Below, piece after piece: positions 11,885 through 23,578 of a stretch of 64,000 nt of DNA. Where the stretch lies: the NCBI GenBank assembly GCA_949126835.1, contig OX421495.1:467001-531000 (forward strand). Direction: 5' to 3'. The notes below the pieces were generated by a model, which ran no database searches, was not told where the DNA came from, and saw nothing but the letters and a program-made list of their open reading frames with translations. A program made the translations under genes and the position numbers. The DNA is from Anisus vortex. Taxonomy: Eukaryota > Mollusca > Gastropoda > Planorbidae. Position 1 is the stretch's first letter. Each line of letters begins with the position of its first letter.

Positions 11885-11938
11885 GTGTTGACTCTTCCCA
11901 GTTCGAGGGTAATTTAAAGTAACACAGCTATAATAACA

Positions 11939-12042
11939 AGCATATATGTTTCAATAACTAGGATATATGTTTCAATAACTAGGATATATGTTTCAATAAC
12001 TAAAATATATGTTTCAATAACTAGGATATATGTTTCAATAAT
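11939..12042. repeat. 21-bp tandem repeat, 5 units
   Basis: Five copies of ATATATGTTTCAATAACTAG with single-base changes. Confidence 0.93.
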
Positions 12043-13567
12043 TACATCGGTGACTTGTCATTCTTTTATTAAAACCAGCCATCATGGTAATAGGAAGGTT
12101 AAGTTGACTGTCCATTGACTGTCCACTATTGTTCCTAGTTCGTCCCATTCATTTGTTTGTTGCATGCAGCGAAATACCAGACAAACGAAATCTAGACAGT
12201 AAGCGGCTTAACCCCCAGACAGGCTATCGGTCAACTTTGTAATGATGTCACAGGAGAAACAAACCGTACACACACACACGCACACACGCAGGCACACAAA
12301 TAACTACACAACAAATAAGAAATTAGTTAAAGACCGTTGCTAGTTGTTATTTAAGACTTTGCGTCTTGAACGTCTCAAATGGGAAGTGACATGTTGATCA
12401 CAATCGGCATTGTACTAGCCACACAATCCTTTTGTTTGCCGTGGTCGAAATAAAGAAACGAATGAAGGGCTCTCATTCCACCATTTAAACACACATTTAT
12501 ATATCTAACAAACTTCTTATAATGCTGTTTTAAGTGGTGTGGTCTTACTGTTTTTATTGTAAGCAGTTTGTTGTAGTACCATTGAGGAGATATTTTTGCC
12601 CCCAGACTGAATGGCTTCAGTAATTTATTCCAGCTCTGATGGGATTCAATCATCCATAAGTGAAAGTAAACGTGTGTGAATATATATATATTTGTGATGG
12701 CCACACTATCCTCACAGAGTAGACTGAGTCAACCAATCAAATTTCGTCACTACGGGGTGGCTAGAAATTCTATGCCACTAAAAGTTGAGATTAATGTTTT
12801 TTTACAACAACAAAAAACTTTTAATTTTCTCTGATGATCTCCTATAGTGCGGCTAAGTGCCTCTAGAAATAAATGGAAAATGGGTTCGTCGACTCGTTAT
12901 GGCTGAAACTGAAACTAAAAGGTTGAGTGATGAGTGTAAACTAGCAAAACAAAAGGCTGAATGTGCAGAAAACGAGGAATTCTTGGTTAAATAGATAAAA
13001 TATTTGTACTATCCTGAGAAGAAACTTTATATAACCTTAGTATGAGTTCTTTAGTAGTTTCAGGAATAGATTTATTAACATAATATGTTTGTTTTGCTGA
13101 GAACATTTTTAGTTTCCTGATGAGATCCATGGCCGGCTCTTTAGATGACCAGGTATGAGATCTAACGAACGGCACCTTTTCTTGATATCTACCTTTCGTT
13201 TTCCCATCATCAACATTTTTATACAGCGACGCAGAACCCTCCCACACACGTGTTAGTATGTCTATTTGCCCTCCCACACACGTGTTAGTATGTCTATTTT
13301 GGGCATTTCTTTCTCGACTATTACAGTATGTTAATTTTAAAATAAATACCAATAGAGAAAATCCCGCCAAAAAAAAAAGTTATTCTAAGTTTAAGATAGC
13401 GCAATCTATCTAGTCACGAGACTTTGGACGAGGGTAAGAAATATTGCTCATTCTCACGGCATGTTGTTTACTGGTCAAACATGCAAGGGGAGTTAATCAA
13501 GCCACATTGTTGACAGGGTACATTCACTTGCTTCAAACTTGAAATTTATGTTTACCAATTAGTTAGA
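12043..13567. other. Mostly unique DNA, no supported gene
   Basis: Includes a short CA-rich stretch at 12270-12300 and a direct duplication of about 30 bp, CCTCCCACACACGTGTTAGT, at 13238 and 13270. Minus-strand frames at 12375-12704 and 12987-13370 have no recognisable domain, and the second includes the duplication. Confidence 0.4.
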
Positions 13568-13792
13568 GTGGTCTAGTTGTCTAGTGGTCTAGTTGTCTAG
13601 TGGTCTAGTGGTCTAGTGGTCTAGTGGTCTAGTGGTCTAGTGGTCTAGTTGTCTAGTGGTCTAGTGGTCTAGTTGTCTAGTGGTCTAGTTGTCTAGTGGT
13701 CTAGTGGTCTAGTGGTCTAGTTGTCTAGTGGTCTAGTTGTCTAGTGGTCTAGTGGTCTAGTTGTCTAGTGGTCTAGTGGTCTAGTGGTCAAG
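13568..13792. repeat. 10-bp minisatellite resembling a tRNA A-box
   Basis: About 22 units of GTGGTCTAGT or TTGTCTAGTG. The array runs directly into GTGGTCTAGTGGTCAAGGGC at its right end, which reads like the 5' head (A-box, TGGTCTAGTGG) of a tRNA-derived SINE. No B-box follows, so the SINE is incomplete or decayed. Confidence 0.93.
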
Positions 13793-15206
13793 GGCGCCTG
13801 CAGAGTTGCTTATTATATTGAGTATGATGGAGGAGGGCTATGATAGCTCCTGGTACGACTGTTAACTTGTAAATTATTTGCTATAAGTTAGAAACAGCCA
13901 GGATGTGATCGACACACAATTCCTTGGTTTTCACAAATGGCGAAGATTTCCATTTCTAATCTAGCACGACTTCTAGTCCTGAGTAGACCATGAATCGGTT
14001 AAATAAAAAGCACTTGGCCAATCAAAAATTTTAAAGTTTAGGTTTTGAAAACCCCAGACTTATCCTTGCATTCGTTACAACACAAATAAATACCTTCATT
14101 TTAAGTCATTGTATGGACAGTACAATGGTTTCAAGGTAAATAACCCAGACATTGCCTACGAATAAAACTTTCTTAAACCTATGCATGGACGCGTCAATAG
14201 ACTACACAGATAAACCCAGATACTTGGCTTTGGAAAAACACATGCCTATTTTTTAAAATACAAGTTTCGATCAGCAGAAGTTTTCCAATGGTCTTTACAT
14301 TAACCGTTGCATCACATGTATAATTGAAGGCTCTGGTTTCCAAGGTAGTAGCAATGAGCGTAATAAAATGACAAACTTAAAAATCTGTTGTTGTTTTTTT
14401 AAAGTCTTTTTATTCGCAAAGCTTCGTTGTACAAAAAGGAAGAGTTGATCAATAAAAAGAAAAACTAGTAGAACTCTTCAAATGACGTAGGTTTAAAAAA
14501 AAAAGATTTAGCAAAAAATTGCTTCAAGAAATGGAAAGAAATATTATCTAGTCTGGTATAGTAATGTTTTAGATCAAATATGTAACTAATATTTATTTAT
14601 TTATTATGATGTTTGATAGAATAGTATTGGTTCCCTTTGAAATAGCTTTGGTTAAAATCGAAGTTTAATCCCGTAGGGTGTTCGTGCTGGGTCTGTAAGG
14701 TTCGTCTGTGAGAACCTTTATTTGGGAAATCGCTAAATATCACCCTGGTCACCCAATCAGTGGTTTTGCAACAATGAATTTAGGGGCCCAGGTGAAAAGT
14801 TTCGATGGTGGTCCCCTTTATTATAAAACTCCTAGGGAAAAATTAACTCCGCTCGCTGCCTGTGGTCTCTGGAACATTCCTAGCCAGAACAATTTGTTAC
14901 TATGTCCCTGAACCCATTACTTACGTGTGCTAAAACCAGAGAAATCTGACCAATTCAAATAGTCCATGGACTTAAATGGTTTGACCGGATTGTTGAGTCT
15001 TTACATATTAAATTATTAAACTGGCCAAAAAATTATAATTCTTTCTTTCACGCGTGACATTCTAATTTTCAATGTGTAGATTCAATGTTGTTTTTCATTT
15101 AATGTTTTATTAGACACAGCTTCCTATTGGATACATTTCTTACACGTGGTCATATACTAAATTACCCTATAGTCTACCATGTAAAGCGAGTAACGTCATA
15201 GATGTT
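13793..15206. other. AT-rich DNA, no gene seen
   Basis: Begins with GGGCGCCTGCAGAG, the probable continuation of the SINE head, then non-repetitive sequence with homopolymer runs. The 67-codon frame at 14708 has no recognisable domain. Confidence 0.4.
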
Positions 15207-15845
15207 TGCACACTACACATTTTTAAAAGGCCAAAAAATGTTTAACACTACACATTTTGGAACACATTATAATTTGACACACTACACATTTGGAACACAT
15301 TATATTTTGGCACACTACACATTTGAACACATTATAATTTGGCACACTACACAATTGGAACACATTATATTTTGGCACACTACAAATTTGGAACACATTA
15401 TAATTTGGCACACTACACATTTGGAACACATTATAATTTGGCACACTACACATTTGAACACATTATAATTTGGCACACTACACATTTGGAACACATTATA
15501 ATTTGACACACTACACATTTGGAACACATTATAATTTGGCACACTACACATTTGGAACACATTATAATTTGGCACACTACACAATTGAAACACATTATAT
15601 TTTGGCACACTACAAATTTGGAACACATTATAATTTGGCACACTACACAATTGGAACACATTATATTTTGGCACACTACAAATTTGGAACACATTATAAT
15701 TTGGCACACTACACATTTGGAACACATTATAATTTGGAACACTACACATTTGGAACACATTATAATTTGGCACACTACACATTTGGAACACATTATAATT
15801 TGGCACACTACACATTTGGCACTCTACCTATTTCGGCACACTACT
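15207..15845. repeat. 33-bp tandem repeat, about 19 units
   Basis: Units contain GGCACACTACACATTTGGAA and CACATTATAATTT. The variant pair ACAATTGGAACAC...ATATTTTGG then CTACAAATTTGG recurs at about 15350, 15582 and 15650, so blocks of units were duplicated together. The 33-bp unit keeps frames open on both strands, which explains overlapping ORFs of up to 166 codons. Confidence 0.96.
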
Positions 15846-17263
15846 TACTTTAACAGGTCGTCTGCAGACTGGTTGTTATTGTTGCTATTTCTGTTACTTT
15901 AGGAACTCTTTAAAAAAAATATTCAATGAATGCGTTCCTTTAGATGCATTATTTCCAGTTGTAAAAGTTTGTTGTGATGTAATGGAAGTAAAGCAAAAAC
16001 AAACAGATGCTAATATTTTTTCTATCGCTATTTCTTCTGTACAGCTGTTGAGTGTTTTTCGCGTGTTTTGGTTCATTGTTTGACTCATGCAGCCATGCTA
16101 GACCATAATCACTCAAGTACATCTGTACTCACTGTTCTTGTGTTTACTTATCGCATGGATTAAATTTAACATTCTCATCCTTGGTGGATTTATCACTGGA
16201 CTTGTTCTCAAAGTTATCCGTATAACTTCTGATGTTTGACTGGAAATGAAATGCCATGTGTTTCATCACTTCCTGTCTAAAGTTAGCCCAGTCAGTTACG
16301 CATTTACGCATCCATTTTAAAAGTTTCAATAATAAATCTATTACAACCAAAAGACAGAAAGGTCATGACTTACAAAAACACAACAATAATCGGATTAGAA
16401 GTTTCATAAACGCAGCATGTTACTAACTTAAAGTTAAACAGTTAAACTAAATTAATCAGCTGTTTTAGAAATATCCCATTCCAGATATTCGCATCCTACA
16501 GTTGTGTTACATTCACCACTTATTAAATAGTTTTTATCAGCTGACAATTAAATCTGTTTACCAGCTTTCTCGAAGTCTGTTTTATTAGCTGTCTCTAAAT
16601 CTGTACACGTGGCGTAATCAAAATAAAATTATCTTATAAATTACATGTAATAATGTAGTTTCATTTTTATTTAAAGCGAAATAATAATTTCTAGTCCTTA
16701 ATTTTTTATTACTCTTAATTTAGATTTTGTGTGAATGAACAGAATGTGAAACAGGATTTACTGTATTTACTTGTAAACAACAAATTGAATTGGCTTGTTT
16801 TGCCTTTAACTAAATTAATTAGCCATTTAGCTATAGAAAACATGAATTTACTAATAAATATTAAAAAATAAAACATAACCACTTCGAAACTCCATATATT
16901 TGCACTTTCGTCGGTTTTATTCTATTTTCTTACTCGAGGAAGATTAATCTTTTGGGGAATAGAAAAAAACAAATCTTTGTGAGTCTATTCAGTCTATTGA
17001 TTTTATTTTGTTGATTTCATGTTTTGATAGTTTCCTTTCAGGAGTTCCCTCTCTATGTGACTGTCAGTTTATGTGACTAAATTATATTCAAACACCAAAA
17101 CACGCTCCACCCCTCGATCAGTCAATCATTAATTCATACATCAAGAAAACAATCAAGGTGAATATAGATCTATTGTTCCAAACATGTCCCAACTGGGAAT
17201 ATAACAAAAACATAGACAGATATTTTAGTCCCATAAGAGTTGCAAGCGACGCATTCTCTCTGG
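15846..17263. other. AT-rich DNA, no supported gene
   Basis: Non-repetitive sequence. Short minus-strand frames near 15894-16350 lack domain signatures. CATAAGAGTTGCAAG near 17233 may be a piece of dispersed family R1. Confidence 0.4.
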
Positions 17264-17358
17264 GTTCAACTGAAGGGTTCAACTGCTGGGTTCAACTGCT
17301 GGGTTCAACTGCTGGGTTCAACTGCTGGGTTCAAATGCTGGGTTCAACTGCTGGGTTC
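17264..17358. repeat. 13-bp tandem repeat, about 7 units
   Basis: Tandem GGGTTCAACTGCT, with AACTGAA in the first unit and AAATGCT in one internal unit. Confidence 0.95.
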
Positions 17359-18164
17359 GTCTTCCATTCTACTTCGGATTTTTTAAATTCTCTACACTAA
17401 GGCATTGACCTCATTACCCAATACAAAAACAACAACATTAGACTGTGAATGAAAGAAAGTAAGAGAAAAAATAAAATTGCAATAGCGTAGATATTGATGT
17501 ATATAGATGCCTTTCTCTCTCTCTTTCTGTAACTCAAATCTCCCTGTCTTTTTTTTTCACTTTTTCTCACTCTCTTACTCTCTCTAAAAATATATTTTTT
17601 TCTCTCTCTTTCTTTATTTCTCTCCTTTTCTCTCTCTATCTCTCACTTTCAGTTTATTGATATAAATATATATAAGTATGTCAATACTATATAGGGTGTA
17701 GTGAAAGTAAGATTTCACCCTAACGGTTATTTACTTAGCCCCCCCCCCCTCCCCCGTCCTCTCCGATCGCCTGTAAACTGAAGCTGGGGGGGGGGGGGGG
17801 TCGTGAACGGGTCGAGAGTGCAGGGGGCGGAAACTTTGGTGAACGGAGTTGAGGGGTACAAATGAAAACGGACATTCTAGAAAGGTAAAAAAATAATTTA
17901 ATATATCGACCATCCACGTGGTCATGCGTGTGATTTAGCCTTAAGATGACCACGAGTGACCAGAGGAGATGGACAGCCCTCAGGCCAATAGAAGTGCCAA
18001 TATCTCACTAGTATACTTCGGATCTTTTTGAGATTGTAAATTTGGTCGACCTGACCTCCGCGTGTCATTAGAGATCAGATGATATAAAGTTTACCAGCCA
18101 GGGATGAACTGTATCTATGTCATGCTCTGTGAACTTTACTAGTACTAGTACTATGGTGACCATA
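17359..18164. other. Spacer with CT-rich tract and paired poly-C / poly-G runs
   Basis: A CT-rich tract lies at 17513-17650. An 11-base C run plus CCCCC (17739-17755) is followed 30 bp later by a 15-base G run (17786-17800), so the two could pair as a hairpin or form quadruplexes. No gene recognised. Confidence 0.6.
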
Positions 18165-19074
18165 GATATCTGTCAATATATATATATATCTGTCTATGTA
18201 TCTGTCTATTTGCCTGTCTATATATCTGTCTATGTGCCTGTCTATATATCTGTCTATAAATCTGTCTATGTATCTGTCTATGTGCCTGTCTATATATCTG
18301 TCTATGTATCTGTCTATGTGCCTGTCTATATATCTGTCTATGTGCCTGTCTATATATCTGTCTATGTGCATGTCTATATATCTGTCTATGTGCCTGTCTA
18401 TATATCTGTCTATATGCCTGTCTATATATCTGTCTATGTGCCTGTATATGTATCTGTCTATATATCTGTCTATATATCTGTCTATGTGCCTGTCTATATA
18501 TCTGTCTATGTGCCTGTATATGTATCTGTCTATATATCTGTCTATATATCTGTCTATGTGCCTGTCATATATCTGTCTATATATCTGTCTATATATCTGT
18601 CTATGTGCCTGTCTATATATCTGTCTATATATCTGTCTATGTGCCTGTCTATATATCTGTCTATATATCTGTCTATATATCTGTCTATATATCTGTCTAT
18701 ATATCTGTCTATATATCTGTCTATATATCTGTCTATATATCTGTCTATATATCTGTCTATGTGCCTGTCTATATATCTGTCTATATATCTGTCTATGTGC
18801 CTGTCTATATATCTGTCTATATATCTGTCTATATATCTGTCTATATATCTGTCTATATATATGTCTATGTATCTGTCTATATATCTGTCTATATATCTGT
18901 CTATATATCTGTCTATGTATCTGTCTATATATCTGTCTATATATCTGTCTATATATCTGTCTATGTATCTGTTTATATATCTGTCTATATATCTGTCTAT
19001 ATATCTGTCTATATATCTGTCTATATATCTGTCTATGTATCTGTCTATATATCTGTCTATATATCTGTCTATTG
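18165..19074. repeat. 12-bp TATATATCTGTC minisatellite
   Basis: About 75 units of TATATATCTGTC with TATGTGCCTGTC and TATGTATCTGTC variants. The GTGCC variant dominates the left part and the GTATC variant the right part, so the array has sub-domains. The period is four codons, giving frames over 350 codons on both strands; these are artefacts. Confidence 0.96.
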
Positions 19075-19419
19075 TTATTTCTCTCTTTCTTTATCCCTCT
19101 TTTTTTCTTTCTCTCATTTACTACCTCAATATCTGGCCCAAAATTCTGGAATCTATTTCCCATCCAGCTCAGGCGAACAAGTTCTATCATCACTTTTAAA
19201 CAGAACTTGAAATCACATTATTGTAATATTTACTTTAGTGAAATATTTTTATACCCTTACTGTTTTACTTGTACATTAAGTCAGTTAATGTTATACAACT
19301 AGATATTTACATTTATTTGCTTTGTTCTATGTTTGTAAAGTCTTAAATTATTAATCTGCTTTATATTTTTTTAGCCAAGAGAATTATATACGTGTTCTTG
19401 GTTGTTTGTTGCTCAACTT

Positions 19420-19912
19420 TAAATGAGCTCTGAGCTTACATTATGTTTGTTGGCAGCGCTATACAAAATGAGCTCTGAGCTTACATTATGTTTGTTGGCA
19501 GCGCCATACAAAATGAGCTCTGAGCTTACATTATGTTTGTTGGCAGCGCCATACAAAATGAGCTCTGAGCTTACATTATGTTTGTTGGCAGCGCTATACA
19601 AAATGAGCTCTGAGCTTACATTATGTTTGTTGGCAGCGCCATACAAAATGAGCTCTGAGCTTACATTATGTTTGTTGGCAGCGCTATACAAAATGAGCTC
19701 TGAGCTTACATTATGTTTGTTGGCAACGCTATACAAAATGAGCTCTGAGCTTACATTATGTTTGTTGGCAGCGCTATACAAAATGAGCTCTGAGCTTACA
19801 TTATGTTTGTTGGCAGCGCTATACAAAATGAGCTCTGAGCTTACATTATGTTTGTTGGCAGCGCTATACAAAATGAGCTCTGAGCTTACATTATGTTTGT
19901 TGGCAGCGCTTT
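19420..19912. repeat. 45-bp minisatellite derived from a SINE-like tail, 11 units
   Basis: Units contain ATGAGCTCTGAGCTTACATT, ATGTTTGTTGGCAGCGCTAT and ACAAA. The main variants are GCGCC for GCGCT and one GCAACGCT. A single diverged copy of the same sequence is at 28482-28530, and a related order (GAGCATG ... AGCGCTATATAAAT) forms the 3' part of the minus-strand SINE at 60933-61132. The array therefore looks like an amplified SINE tail. The 163-codon frame with an MSSELTLCLLAALYK repeat is a by-product of the 15-codon unit. Confidence 0.95.
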
Positions 19913-19924
19913 AAAAATAGAATT

Positions 19925-20135
19925 ATTTTATTATCATCATCGTCATAAGGTGCCATGCCGGTTGGCGTAGGCGATCATGTCATTTCACGTATCTTTTCTT
20001 CTGGCAAACTTTAGCATTTCTGTTGTTTTTGCAAGGCCATTCCGTTATAGTCTAGGCCATATCATCTTATATTTTCCTTCGCTGTCTTCCTCTGCATCTC
20101 TTTCCCTCCAGTCTTCCAGATATTATGATGTTTTC
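19925..20135 (-). pseudogene. Broken LINE ORF2 C-terminal end (minus strand)
   Basis: On the minus strand the translation gives KIENIIISGRLEGKR then CRGRQRRK, the conserved SGRLEGKRxRGRQR block near the end of many LINE ORF2 proteins. After stops and a frame change it ends NDMIAYANRHGT, the family's usual final residues. A tail of ATGATGATAATAA type follows toward 19920, as expected for the 3' end. At least two in-frame stops and one frameshift separate the blocks, so it is a dead, 5'-truncated copy. It belongs to a different LINE group from the one at 1-516. Its upstream side passes directly into the 42-bp array at 20136. Confidence 0.75.
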
Positions 20136-20471
20136 GATTTTTTCATTTCTTATTACTGTATGTGACCTACTAACGTTGATTTTTTCATTTCTTATTACTG
20201 TATGTGACCTACTAACGTTGATTTTTTCATTTCTTATTACTGTATGTGACCTACTAACGTTGATTTTTTCATTTCATATTACTGTATGTGACCTACTAAC
20301 GTTGATTTTTTCATTTCTTATTACTGTATGTGACCTACTAACGTTGATTTTTTCATTTCTTATTACTGTATGTGACCTACTAACGTTGATTTTTTCATTT
20401 CTTATTACTGTATGTGACCTACTAACGTTGATTTTTTCATTTCTTATTACTGTATGTGACCTACTAACGTT
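20136..20471. repeat. 42-bp minisatellite, exactly 8 units, abutting LINE coding sequence
   Basis: Units are GATTTTTTCATTTCTTATTA followed by CTGTATGTGACCTACTAACG and TT; one unit has CATATTACTG. On the minus strand the unit reads as 14 codons ending NEKI, which continues in frame into the LINE block ENIIISGRLEGKR. The repeated unit therefore seems to come from LINE coding sequence. Confidence 0.95.
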
Positions 20472-20619
20472 GATTGATTTTCTCTTCAGGGTCTTTACAA
20501 TTATTTTCTCTTTTAGCGTTTGAAATTTCGATTAGATGTTTTCTCTGTCCATGCCACTCACTGCATTCTTCTATAAAACCACATCTCTACCATTATTATT
20601 ATGTCTTATCTTGTATATT

Positions 20620-21190
20620 ACACAAGGTCATTCTATTAAGAAGATTATTGCATCCTACGCTTATCCGCGGTATGAGTCCAGCCTTGCATTTTCATTAGTG
20701 TTTTAAATGATGTTCAGTTACTGGTTTTTCTGGTTTGTTCAGGCAACCCATTCCATGCCCAGATGCCATTTGGAAAGAAAGAGTACATTTGTTCTCTCAT
20801 AAGGGTTGCAGGGTTGTCCATCATCTACAGGGTTGTCCATCATCTACAGGGTTGTCAATCATCTGCAGGGTTGTCCATCATGTGCAGGGTTGTCAATCAT
20901 CTGCAGGGTTGTCCACCATTTGCAGTGTGGTCTGGGCATGTGTATATACAGATAGTGATACATTGAATACATTTAGGGAAATTCTGAACTTGAAATTTCT
21001 GTAAAGAAAACCTAACTTTTGTAAGCTAACCTCGTTTTAGAAGCTCCAGAGTGTCACTGAGTGTCACTATATGGAAGTAGCTCGCCCCTCCTCCAGCCAC
21101 TTTTAACTTCCAATGTATTTAGATAGGCCAGAAATTTGATTTGTAATTCTTTCGCAATAGAGACACGGGGAGAAAACCTTTCCAGCCCTC
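20620..21190 (+). mobile_element. Dispersed repeat family R1, plus-strand copy with internal 19-bp expansion
   Basis: Blocks AAGATTATTGCATCCTACGC, GTTCAGGCAACCCATTCCAT and GGAAAGAAAGAGTACATTTG occur in the same order at 47221-47480. A later block, TTCTTTCGCAATAGAGACAC, matches TCTTTCGCAATATCAGAGAC at 47583, which suggests the family is at least 400 bp long. Inside this copy GGGTTGTCCATCATCTACA is repeated about six times (20811-20930), which is missing from the other copy. No coding capacity is recognised. Confidence 0.6.
20811..20930. repeat. 19-bp tandem repeat inside family R1, about 6 units
   Basis: Units GGGTTGTCCATCATCTACA with CAATCATCTGCA and CACCATTTGCA variants; it begins at the GGGTTGCA block of the dispersed repeat. 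Confidence 0.9.
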
Positions 21191-22260
21191 GACAATTACC
21201 TCGTCTGCCCGATTGAGTACACCCTCGCTATGGATTACATTTAGAATCCATCTTTGTTTGCATAGATTTCTGTTTCAATTCTAAGACAGGCAGGAGTTTA
21301 TGCTCTTCTCATTACACCTTAGGGGCGAAATGTTTTTATTTTATATTTTATTTGCAACGTATGTCTTTAACTTTTATGTTAACTTATTAGCACTGTGTAA
21401 ACAATCTCTCTCTTTCTCTCTTTCTATCTCCCTTATGTGTTATAAACTCTCTCTCTCTCTCTCTCCCTCCCTCTCTCTCTAATATAAATACAAAATTAGA
21501 TGATAGAGGGGAGAGAGCAAGAATTAGAAAATGAGGATAGATCTTACACCCTCAGAGGTTGAGATAGAGTAATAGATCTAGATAGAGTAATAGATCTAAA
21601 GATACAGAGGGATGCAGTGAATAATAAAAGACCCAGAGGCTGGATAAGACATTGGAATGAAAGAAGAAATGAGTAGTAAAGGAGGCATATAGGAAGGGAA
21701 ATATTATTACAAGCTAGTGGTTTGAAAAGTATTGCATCTATTAATGGCCTGGACAAAGTTTATCTAAGGGGAAAGACAGCCCACAGAAAATATTTAAGCT
21801 AAACCTTCGTTTTTATATTTGGAGTAGTTTAGATTAAAATCTCTCTCTTCTCTCTCTCTTTCTCTCTCTCTCTCTATCTTTCAATATCGCTTTTTCTCGT
21901 TTTCTTTCTCTCTATTATACACTTTATCTTACCAAAACATTTTGTTATAACGGTCATGCCAACAAATCAACCAATAAAAATGTCAGGCTTTAATACAAAG
22001 TAACCAATAGCTATGTGTTCAAATTAGATTTCCTGCCTTGATGAAAGACTAGATACATAGAAGAAATTTGACATTAGAGAATTATCTTTAGTCCCACTCC
22101 TCGTATAAAGTAGCTATCTTTTTATGTTGTTTGGAAATAAATTCAATTCGTGTTTTTTAAACTACAAATATTTTGCTTTGCTAACATTGACCTTAATATT
22201 CCGAATGATTAGATGTATTTATATAAAAGCGTCTACGCTGTGGTCATGCTGACTGACCTT
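21191..22260. other. Spacer with CT microsatellites
   Basis: CT-rich microsatellites lie at 21403-21481 and 21840-21910. A short ATAGAGTAATAGATCTA duplication is near 21563-21600. No gene recognised. Confidence 0.5.
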
Positions 22261-22739
22261 GTTTTTACTCCCTTTATTTTAAGTTGCATTTTCTGTCTGT
22301 CTGTCTGTCTGTCTGCAATCATGAGTGGTGCAAAAATTGGCTTCAATTTTTCGACCACTTTCCGTGGTCCGATCGAGCTGAAATTTGGACAGCAGATTTG
22401 TGGCGCCTGACAATACATCCTATCAAATTTTCAGTTAAAACGACTTAATAATACTACACTTATGACAATATTCATTTCTTAAAAGGAAAGTATAAGAAAT
22501 ATTTTAATTTCGCGTTAAAAATGCCTGTGCAACTTTTTATAGTTTTTCGGCGCAAAGCTAGAAAAAAACATAATTATGCGCTACGATTATTTTTAGAACA
22601 ATTCATACGGAGTAAGGAGATATTTTTGAGATTTGCAACACAGATATTTTTTCTGTACGTTTCATTTGCAGTAGTCAATCAATTATTTAATTACATGATG
22701 GTAAACTTAGTTTGCAAATAAAGGGAGTATAATAAAAAC
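22261..22739. mobile_element. Element R2 copy 1, inverted ends
   Basis: The left end GTTTTTACTCCCTTTATTTT matches the reverse complement of the right end, GTTTTTATTATACTCCCTTT, except for a five-base insertion. Inside, near the left, is a GTCT microsatellite, then GGTGCAAAAATTGGCTTC and CCGATCGAGCTGAAATTTGG. A near-identical copy follows at 22760 and a diverged one at 25298. The inverted ends and lack of coding sequence suggest a non-autonomous DNA element; I see no clear target duplication. Confidence 0.6.
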
Positions 22740-22759
22740 TTCGTTTTTACGGTTTTCTT

Positions 22760-23189
22760 GTTACTTCCTTTATTTTAAGTTGCATTTTCTGTCTGTCTGT
22801 CTGCAATCATGCGTGGTGCAAAAATTGGCTTCGATCTTTCGACCACTTTCCGTGGTCCGATCGAGCTGAAATTTGGACAGCAGATTTGTGGCGCCTAACA
22901 ATACATCCTATTAAATTTTCAGTTAAAACAACTTAATAATACTACACTTATGACAATATTCATTTCTTAAAGGGAAAGTATAAGAAATATTTTAATTTCG
23001 CGTTAAAAATGCCTGTGCAACTTTTTATAGTTTTTCGGCGCAAAGCTAGAAAAAAAAATTATGCGCTAAGATTATTTTTAGAACAATTCATACGGAGTAA
23101 GGAGATATTTTTGAGATTTGCGACACAGATATTGTTTAATTACATGATGGTAGACTTAGTTTGCAAATAAAGGGAGTATGATAAAAACT
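22760..23189. mobile_element. Element R2 copy 2, tandem with copy 1
   Basis: Shares almost all of copy 1 in the same orientation with a few substitutions. It lacks about 36 bp after CACAGATATT and has a shorter GTCT run. The head-to-tail arrangement, with only about 20 bp between, suggests tandem duplication of the region or insertion of one copy next to another. Confidence 0.65.
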
Positions 23190-23536
23190 GTGTTTTTATG
23201 GTTTTCTTGTTTAATATAGGGAAATTATTTGTTAGTATATGTATAGAAATGCAAACATTAACAAATGTTATAATCATATATGTAAGAACTAAGTCTCGTT
23301 TATAACATTTTTAGACATAAGACTATAGTATGAAATTGTGTTGGTTAATTATTACATTATTTTATTTTGAAAATGTATTGTGTGTGTGTTATGGCAGGAG
23401 CTATTCAAGAAAACCACTGTTTCTTGATCTCTTCTGAGATTTAACCGCATTAAGTTTCATCCTGTACAAAGTTTGTATCCATGTATGTAAGTTCAGTAGA
23501 AAAACTAGTTTAATCATAAAGACAGATTGACGTTTG

Positions 23537-23578
<42 letters not shown>

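Noticed and set aside
12375..12704. 109-codon minus-strand frame
   Set aside because: No recognised motif, no splice or promoter context, and AT-rich surroundings; a chance ORF is likelier.
12987..13370. 127-codon minus-strand frame
   Set aside because: It spans a local 30-bp duplication and has no recognisable domain.
18117..19302. Frames of 350-370 codons on both strands
   Set aside because: They follow from a 12-bp unit with no stop in several phases on both strands; overlapping sense and antisense frames of equal length are typical shadows.
19423..19914. 163-codon frame with MSSELTLCLLAALYK repeats
   Set aside because: The 45-bp unit is 15 codons and open on both strands; origin from a SINE tail is better supported.
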